The notes beneath the pieces are model-generated. The model worked only from the letters and a program-made list of their open reading frames with translations, was not told the origin of the DNA and made no database searches. The position numbers and the translations under genes were made by a program. From contig CAYTPQ010000014.1 of assembly GCA_964439835.1 (NCBI GenBank), positions 4,120-68,119 on the forward strand: a stretch of 64,000 bases of DNA, written 5' to 3'. This stretch comes from JAGNLM01 sp964439835 (lineage in GTDB: Bacteria > Pseudomonadota > Gammaproteobacteria > JAABTG01). This document shows positions 59,297 to 64,000 of this stretch, one piece after another. The stretch's first letter is position 1, and every line of letters starts with the position of its first letter.

Positions 59297-59627
59297 CGCT
59301 CGGCTCCGTCGCGCGTGGGCCCTCACCGCGCCCGGGGGGCTGGCGGCCCGCCGGCCGGCCCATGAGATAGGCCTCCACGGGGGCCGGCCCCTCGCGTCGG
59401 CGCCGCTCGCCCGGGCCGTCGGGGGCCTCGGCGTCGCGGGGGAAGACGCTGACCCAGCCGTCCCAGCCAGGCAGCCCCACGGGCACGCAGTCGAGCTTCA
59501 GGCTGGTGCCGCCGTCGTCGTGGCGGACCACGGTGCCGATCCGCAGCCACCGGCCGCGGGTCTGGCCGGCGCGGTCGGTGTACTCGCCGGTCTTCACCGC
59601 GAGGTCGTGGGTGGGGTGGGCGGCCAT
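59280..59627 (-). CDS. small element protein with SSB-like C-terminal tip
   Basis: A 115-residue protein with a beta-rich N-terminal part (KTGEYTDRAGQTRGRWLRIG, then VVRHDDGGTSLKLDCVP), a Pro/Arg/Gly-rich linker, and the final residues PSDDIPF. That last hexapeptide is the acidic tip by which single-stranded DNA-binding proteins recruit partners. It could be an OB-fold ssDNA-binding protein of the element, but I cannot confirm the fold. AGGAG precedes the ATG at 59627. It lies in the operon between a 61-residue gene and the excisionase. Confidence 0.75.
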   Translation of the reverse strand: MAAHPTHDLAVKTGEYTDRAGQTRGRWLRIGTVVRHDDGGTSLKLDCVPVGLPGWDGWVSVFPRDAEAPDGPGERRRREGPAPVEAYLMGRPAGRQPPGRGEGPRATEPSDDIPF

Positions 59628-59630
59628 CGC

Positions 59631-59816
59631 TCAGTCTCCTCTGCGGGGGTCGGGGTGGCGCGGGGTGCGGGCGCGCGGCGCCCGCGTCCGGGGCGGCCGG
59701 GGGTCGGGGCCGACCAGGTAGACCCGGCCGTCCTCGGCCAGCAGCGCAAGGCCGAGGCGCCGGGCCATGCGCTCGGCGGAGGCGACGGTGATCCAGCGTG
59801 CGAGCGGGACCTTCAT
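59631..59816 (-). CDS. 61-residue protein of the element
   Basis: A small basic protein (MKVPLARWITVASAERMARR) followed by a short hydrophobic-acidic stretch and an Arg/Pro-rich tail. I do not recognise it. The ATG at 59816 overlaps the nuclease stop as ATGA, and the next gene begins 4 bases after its stop, so its place in the operon is well supported even though its function is not. Confidence 0.6.
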   Translation of the reverse strand: MKVPLARWITVASAERMARRLGLALLAEDGRVYLVGPDPRPPRTRAPRARTPRHPDPRRGD

Positions 59817-60703
59817 GCCGCTACCTCCTCCGTCGGCGCGGCGGCGCCCGCGATCCGGGCCCACTGGGGGCAGACCTCGCGCACCGCGCAATAGGCCTCG
59901 CAGCGCACCGAGCGTCCAGGGCGGACCTCGACCCGGGCCTTGGACTCCGCGGCCAGGGCCTCGGCGGCGGCGCGGTCCTCGAGCACCCGCAGCGCGGTCT
60001 TGCGACCGGGCTTCAGCACGGCGTAGGTCTCGGGCTGCGCCCAGCGCTCCGCCGCCGTGCACTCGGGCAGGGCCTCGCCGCGGGCGGCCTGCTCCTCGGC
60101 GTGCTGGTGCAGGCGGACGCGGGCGCGGACGTAGTCGTGGGTCTCGGCCATCGGCCAGACCGGGATCTCGACCGTGGCGACCTGGGCCTGGGGGTAGTCC
60201 CCGCCGGCGCGCGCCCGGCCGCGCGACCAGTCGCGCAGGATGGCGACCACCTGCAGGCGGTCGACGGGGTAGCCGTTGCGGGTGGCGAGGTAGCGCAGGC
60301 AGTTGAGCTGGCGAGCCCACTCCGGCTTGGGCCCCTCGATGACGGACCAGGTCGAGGTGACCTTGTAGTCCTGCAGCAGGCCGGTCCCCGGGAAGTAGGC
60401 GAGGCGGTCGAACTGGCCGGAGACGGTCCAGCCCTCGACCTCGGCGAAGAGCCGCTCCTCGGTCAGGGCCTCGGTCTCGGCCCGCTCGAGCACGCTGTGC
60501 ACGGCCTGGCCGAGGAGCGCCCAGATCCGGTCGGCGGCGTCTTCCGCGAGCGTGTCCCAGTGCCGGCGCTGCAGCGCCCGGATCTGGGGGGCGTCGATCA
60601 GCCGGGTGACGGAGATGTCACCGGTGCGGCCGTAGGGGTAGGGGTCGTTGACGACGGCCCGGACGATGGCGTCGGGCAGGCCCGCTCGATTGGTGATCTG
60701 CAT
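59813..60703 (-). CDS. PD-(D/E)XK superfamily nuclease (RecB/Cas4-like)
   Basis: A 296-residue putative exonuclease. The catalytic layout is complete: GxxxH (Gly65-His69), Asp99 in VSGQFDRL, Asp112-Tyr-Lys114 (LLQDYKV), and the QxxxxxY motif (Gln132-Tyr138). Four cysteines in the C-terminal third (PECTAAE, then CEAYCAVREVC) could hold an iron-sulfur cluster as in Cas4 or AddB, though the first lies unusually far inside. It follows the annealing-protein gene and should supply single-stranded ends for it. No cas genes are present, so a CRISPR role is not suggested. Confidence 0.78.
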   Translation of the reverse strand: MQITNRAGLPDAIVRAVVNDPYPYGRTGDISVTRLIDAPQIRALQRRHWDTLAEDAADRIWALLGQAVHSVLERAETEALTEERLFAEVEGWTVSGQFDRLAYFPGTGLLQDYKVTSTWSVIEGPKPEWARQLNCLRYLATRNGYPVDRLQVVAILRDWSRGRARAGGDYPQAQVATVEIPVWPMAETHDYVRARVRLHQHAEEQAARGEALPECTAAERWAQPETYAVLKPGRKTALRVLEDRAAAEALAAESKARVEVRPGRSVRCEAYCAVREVCPQWARIAGAAAPTEEVAA

Positions 60704-60763
60704 GGTGGTCCTCCTCCGTGCTGGGGCGGGGGCGCGTTGCCGGCGCCCCCGCCGGTTGGCCTC

Positions 60764-61677
60764 TCAGGTGCCCTGCGTGCGCGCGGGCTGGTGCGCCCAC
60801 CGCTCCAGATGGGCCTCCAGGGCCGGCAGGCGCTCGCGCGGCAGCGCCTCCAGCCGCTCGACGCCCCAGGCCCGGCGCAGCCACGCGCTGACCCGCTCCC
60901 GGTCGAGACCGAGCGCGGCCATCCGGGCCTCGACGCGGTGCCGCTGGGTGGGAGTGATGGGGGGCGCCGGCTCCGTCCCGGCCGGCGTGCCGGTGGGGCC
61001 GCTCTCCGCGGTGGCACCCGGGGGCAGCGGTGGGGTCGGCAGCGGCGTCGGTGGGCCGGAGCCGATGCCCGTGAGCGGCTCGATCTCCTCGGCCGGGGTG
61101 GGCTCGTAGCCCGCGAGCGCCATGATCCAGGAGAACGCGAGCCGGCAGGCTTTGCCGGTTGCCCGGGTCTGGGCCATGCTGCGCCGGGCATAGCGGGCCC
61201 GCTTGTTCCAGGGGGCCTCGTCGCCGCACTCGGCCGAGGCGCGGGAGATCACCGCGCCGTCCGACATCCGCACCAGCTCGACGGTGGCGGTGTAGACGCC
61301 CCCTTCCTCGCGGGTGTCGACCTCGCGGGCGACCACTCCGAGCATCACCGCCAGGGTGGTCCAGCCTTCCACCCGCACGTAGCGCCGCCCCTGGATGGCG
61401 ACCGCCAGCTCCTGGTGGTCGACCACATCGGCGAGCGCCTGGGCCATCGTCCGGGCGCTCTCGACCAGGGCCGCGGGGCTGGCGGCCTGCAGGGTGCCGA
61501 GCGAGACCGGCGCGGGGGCGGTGTGGACGGCGGGCGCAAGAGTGGTACCGGCGATGGCGGGGGCTGGGGCGCCCCGGGGGGGGGGGGGGGGGGGCGGGGG
61601 GGCCCATGTGTGGCCCGGGGTTGGGGGGGGGGGGGGGGGGGGGGGGTTGCAGGGCGGGGGGCGGTGGTGGCGTTCAT
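60764..61677 (-). CDS. probable phage-type single-strand annealing protein, reading frame interrupted at poly-C tracts
   Basis: The conserved body (YVRVEGWTTLAVMLGVVARE, RSMAQTRATGKACRLAFSWI, AGYEPTPAEEIEPL) belongs to a phage protein type found in place of RecT/Erf; a C-terminal helical unit (TPTQRHRVEARMAALGLDRE onward) resembles that of annealing proteins. Function is inference. The likely start is the ATG at 61677, with AAGGAG 8 bases upstream, giving MNATTAPRPATPPP, but this frame does not join the body: two poly-C runs (24 and 19 bases on the coding strand) shift it. As written only 60764-61447 is open from an internal ATG. Either the tract lengths are assembly errors or expression is phase-variable. 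Confidence 0.6.
61576..61646. repeat. two long poly-G homopolymer tracts
   Basis: Runs of 19 G (61576-61594), C, 7 G (61596-61602) and 24 G (61623-61646). On the coding strand they are poly-C and would encode polyproline in the N-terminal linker of the annealing protein. Their combined length leaves the upstream start out of frame with the body. Confidence 0.9.
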
Positions 61678-61718
61678 GGCGTCGGCTCCTTGATGTGTAA
61701 TCATCATTATCCGGGGCA

Positions 61719-61967
61719 TCAGAAAGGGCGGCCGGAGGCCGTCTCGGGCCACGGCGGCGGCACCCCCCGGGGCGGCCGGCCGTCGAGCCAGGTGAGCAGC
61801 ACGCGCAGGTGCTCGCGCGTCGGCGCCTCGCCGGAATCCCCGGCGACGATACGCCGCGCGCGCTCGACCAGCGTGCATTCGTAGCAGGCCTGATCGTCCC
61901 CGGCCTGCCCCGCCGCCCAGCCCGCGCCCTCGAATTCCTCGGTCGCCAGGGGGTCCCGTGGGCTCAT
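61719..61967 (-). CDS. 82-residue protein, first gene of the element's operon
   Basis: A small acidic protein I cannot assign (MSPRDPLATEEFEGAGWAAG, one CYEC pair, and RIVAGDSGEAPTREHLRVLL). The ATG at 61967 has GGAGGA 7 bases upstream; an ATG five codons earlier would place that site inside the gene. It is nearest to the operon promoter and 41 bases upstream of the annealing-protein start. CYEC could be part of a metal site, but only two ligands are visible. Confidence 0.6.
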   Translation of the reverse strand: MSPRDPLATEEFEGAGWAAGQAGDDQACYECTLVERARRIVAGDSGEAPTREHLRVLLTWLDGRPPRGVPPPWPETASGRPF

Positions 61968-61999
61968 CGCTTCGTCCTCCATAATGTTGTTACGACATA

Positions 62000-62051
62000 A
62001 GTATGATTCAAGCGCATCGGATAGTCAAGGAAATGATGCTTAAATATCATT
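62000..62051 (-). promoter_or_regulatory. operon promoter with adjacent operator-like inverted repeat
   Basis: Minus-strand TTGACT (62028-62023) and CATACT (62005-62000) with a 17-base spacer. Directly upstream is AATGAT-N8-ATCATT (62032-62051), an inverted repeat in unusually AT-rich sequence, suitable for an element repressor. No repressor gene is in the window. It should drive the 82-residue gene through the integrase. Confidence 0.6.
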
Positions 62052-62086
62052 AACGATGCGGACGGCCGAAGCGTGTGCCGTGCGCC

Positions 62087-62313
62087 TCAGCGAGCGCCCA
62101 GCAGCTCCTCGACGGTCAGGCCGATGTCGCGCGCGATCTGGCGCAGAGAGCAGGCTCGCCGTCCTCGAGCAGCATCGCGATCACCTCTTCCAGATTCCGA
62201 CGCAGCTCGTCGATCGTCTCGCCCTGGGAGTGTGCACCGGGAAACCCGGGCACGAAGCCGACGTACAGGCCCGTTTCGGGACAGCGCTCGATGACGGCGG
62301 AGAAGTTCCTCAT
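62087..62313 (-). pseudogene. collapsed hicB-hicA toxin-antitoxin remnant
   Basis: From the ATG at 62313 the frame gives a HicB antitoxin N-terminal half (MRNFSAVIERCPETGLYVGF, then PGAHSQGETIDELRRNLEEV and LLEDGEPA). It then runs into unrelated sequence and stops at 62116. In the neighbouring frame, ending at 62087, the last residues SLRQIARDIGLTVEELLGAR match the C-terminal end of a HicA toxin. So an internal deletion has removed the HicB DNA-binding part and most of HicA, joining the two ends. Neither component is likely to work, though the 65-residue HicB fragment may still be translated. Confidence 0.65.
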
Positions 62314-62626
62314 GCGCATCTCGTATCGGGTGCCTGCGGCGATTGTTCTCTCTGCGCCGGCGGCGGGGCAACGGCCTCCCGGCCCTCCCCCTGGAGGCCC
62401 AGATCGCGAGACCCTGGTAGCACCGCCGCGCTTTGAGGGCACGCTCCGGCGCGGGGGTGGGCGGCCGGCTGCAGGGGCTCGAAGGGAGGGGCGATACTTG
62501 GTGGGCACCCGCACGGGGTATGCGAGGCCGGCGGGGGGTTACACTGATCCCGCAGGGGTGTCGGCGTGCGTCTGGCGGGTGTCGCCGGCTGCCGGCGGGG
62601 CGCAACGGCGTCGTCGAGGCGAGATC
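62314..62626. other. gene-free stretch between the hicB remnant and the TIGR04255 gene
   Basis: A 313-base gap that must hold the starts of two divergent transcripts. Several frames are open because of high GC, but none looks like protein or has a ribosome-binding site. I see no convincing promoter hexamers, repeats or RNA. Confidence 0.5.
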
Positions 62627-63460
62627 GTGACTCAGGGCATGCTGCCGCAGTTCGAGCGTCCCCCCCTCATCGAGGTGGCACTCTCGGCGCAGTTCGAGCC
62701 CCTCGAATCCTTGAGCGTTCCGCAGCTCGGGCTGCTCTGGCAGCGGTTTTGCGGGCGATTTCCGCAGGTCGAGCATCGTCCGCCGCTGGTGGCGGTGATC
62801 GAGCGTACCGGTACCCGTGCGGCTTCCGCGCCCCCGCCCGTGGAGTTCGTGAGTGCCCCGCCGGTTCCCCGGCTGTGGTTCCTGGACGATACGCGCGGCG
62901 AGCTGCTGCAGGTCCAGCAGGATCGCTTCGTTCGCAACTGGCGCAAGCGCGGCGAGTCCGACCGGTACCCCCGGTATGAAGAGCACGTGCGGCCGCGGTT
63001 CGCGGAGGACCTGGCGACCTTCGTGGATTTCATCACCGAGAATGGGCTCGGGACCTTCGCGCCGAACCAGTGCGAGGTGACGTACGTGAACCACATCGTC
63101 GCGGGGGAGACCTGGCGCCGGCACAGCGAGGTCGACAGGGTGTTTGCCGGCCTCACGCCCAGGGGGGCGAGCACTGAGGCCCTGGCGCTTGAGGACGAGC
63201 GCTTCGCCCTTCGCTACGTGCTGCGGGACGATAGCGGTGACTTTCTCGGCCGCTTGCACGTCGCCGTCGAGCCCGCGTTCCGCCAGGAGGACGATCGACC
63301 GATGCTGCTCGCGACCCTGACGGCGCGGGGTCGGCCGCTCGGCGCGGGTCTGGAGGGCGTGCTCGGGTTCCTCGACCTGGGTCGAGCCAGAATCGTGCGC
63401 ACCTTCGCCGCCCTGACGACGCCGGAGATGCACCGGGAGTGGGGGCGTACCGATGGCTAA
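62627..63460 (+). CDS. TIGR04255 family protein
   Basis: A 277-residue protein of a sporadically distributed family of unknown function. The typical opening is clear: FERPPLIEVALSAQFEPLES, then LGLLWQRFCGRFPQVEHRPP and PRLWFLDDTRGELLQVQQDR, and TYVNHI. The GTG at 62627 with GAGGCGAG upstream is chosen. Its stop overlaps the ATG of the next gene by 8 bases, so the two are a coupled pair. The family is patchy across bacteria and often found in accessory regions; here it lies on an integrated element. Confidence 0.82.
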   Translation: MTQGMLPQFERPPLIEVALSAQFEPLESLSVPQLGLLWQRFCGRFPQVEHRPPLVAVIERTGTRAASAPPPVEFVSAPPVPRLWFLDDTRGELLQVQQDRFVRNWRKRGESDRYPRYEEHVRPRFAEDLATFVDFITENGLGTFAPNQCEVTYVNHIVAGETWRRHSEVDRVFAGLTPRGASTEALALEDERFALRYVLRDDSGDFLGRLHVAVEPAFRQEDDRPMLLATLTARGRPLGAGLEGVLGFLDLGRARIVRTFAALTTPEMHREWGRTDG

Positions 63461-63953
63461 CGGAAACCTCGCCCTGCTCTGGGCGCCGGACCCGCATTTC
63501 TCCGCCTCGACCGCGGCCGATCGCCACGTCGTCGCCGCCCTGCAAACGCAGCCCCTCGGCGAGGACGACACGCTGACGGGCGGACAGCGGCCGGCGTGGA
63601 TGCCGTGGGCGCGTGCCCAGATCGAGCGCCTGGGCGAGCTGCAACCGGGCTGGGATTCGTATGGTGGCCGGCCACCCAGCCGGCGGCTGCTGGAGCAGGC
63701 GCTACGTATCCTGGCCGAGGTCTGCGGGCCACGGACGCCGCGCCCCTCGATCACGCCCATGGCCTCGGGACACGTGCAGCTGGAGTGGCACGTCGCCGGC
63801 ATCGACCTGGAGGTCGAGGTCGTCACTCCGGCGCGACTCGAAGTCCTGTTCGCCAGTCCTCTGACCGGAGAGGAGTGGGAGGGCTCGCTCGACTACGACC
63901 TCAGCGTGCTCACGAGCTACGTCGCCCGCCTGGCATCTCCCGGAGCCGCCTGA
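63453..63953 (+). CDS. uncharacterised partner of the TIGR04255 protein
   Basis: A 166-residue soluble protein I cannot name. The most distinctive segment is LGELQPGWDSYGGRPPSRRL in the middle, followed by PSITPMASGHVQLEWHVAGI and a beta-rich end with LEVEVVTPARLEVLF. Proteins with this GWDSYGG motif occur next to TIGR04255 genes. The start ATG overlaps the upstream gene. Nothing is recognisable in the last 47 bases of the window; a third gene of the cassette could follow. Confidence 0.7.
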   Translation: MANGNLALLWAPDPHFSASTAADRHVVAALQTQPLGEDDTLTGGQRPAWMPWARAQIERLGELQPGWDSYGGRPPSRRLLEQALRILAEVCGPRTPRPSITPMASGHVQLEWHVAGIDLEVEVVTPARLEVLFASPLTGEEWEGSLDYDLSVLTSYVARLASPGAA

Positions 63954-64000
63954 GAGCCTGTGAAAAATTCCCCGGCGCCAGGTCGGTGCACCGCTCTAGC

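Noticed and set aside
59813..60703. CRISPR adaptation nuclease Cas4
   Set aside because: Catalytic layout is similar, but the cysteine spacing is unlike Cas4 and the neighbours are an annealing protein, excisionase and integrase.
62075..62626. A plus-strand N-terminal extension of the TIGR04255 protein by about 180 residues
   Set aside because: It runs across the hicBA remnant and a gene-free gap, has Arg/Pro-rich low-complexity sequence, and the family's conserved start matches the GTG at 62627.

Overview
This is a very GC-rich chromosomal window from a gammaproteobacterium. Gene content and order (leuS-lptE-holA-proA; hemA-prfA-prmC facing a TPR lipoprotein-lolB-ispE-tRNA-Gln-prs-rplY-pth-ychF block; dsbA beside cytochrome c4) are typical of that class. 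A class I phosphoribulokinase, several small c-type cytochromes and a split glycine decarboxylase point to an autotroph of the Chromatiales/Ectothiorhodospiraceae kind; this placement is inference, since no rRNA or phylogenetic marker was compared. Many starts are GTG, and neighbouring genes often overlap by ATGA or GTGA.

Layout: 1-5.3 kb, minus-strand proA (cut by the window edge), holA, lptE, leuS. 5.5-11.8 kb, ferredoxin-type flavoreductase, phosphoribulokinase, and a TgpA/DUF58/MoxR operon. 12-18.3 kb, pmbA, an AsmA-like DUF748 protein and uvrD. 18.3-30.3 kb, a di-haem cytochrome c5, tRNA-Arg, a TVP38 protein, gdhA, an unusual RecA-like/PPDK_N fusion protein, mogA, a diguanylate cyclase coupled to dsbA, cytochrome c4, a small cytochrome c, a probable structured RNA, a thermonuclease and rpmE. 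30.4-37 kb, a DUF3135 protein, ubiD, xthA, prlC, a GIDE/EF-hand membrane protein and lemA. 37-40 kb, a Fur-controlled iron ABC transporter without its ATPase gene. 40-46 kb, the glycine cleavage genes gcvT, gcvH, gcvPA and gcvPB with tpx inserted. 46-57.7 kb, moeB with a metal-binding-like partner, prmC-prfA-hemA, and the lolB to ychF block.

The core genome stops at tRNA-Met (57.9 kb), where a tyrosine integrase marks the left end of an integrated element that runs past the window. Its minus-strand operon reads, in transcription order: an 82-residue protein, a probable single-strand annealing protein interrupted by two poly-C tracts, a PD-(D/E)XK nuclease, a 61-residue protein, a small protein with an SSB-like C-terminal tip, an excisionase-like protein and the integrase. 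This looks like a Red-type recombination module feeding an integration/excision pair. Beyond the operon promoter lie a collapsed HicBA toxin-antitoxin remnant and a two-gene TIGR04255 cassette.

Intergenic spaces are filled by at least three families of dispersed palindromes: CACAGAG-type long inverted repeats (six sites), long REP-like perfect hairpins carrying GGGGTCAGACTCC or GGGGACATTCTGC cores (three sites), and CGTCATTCCGG-type repeats (four sites).
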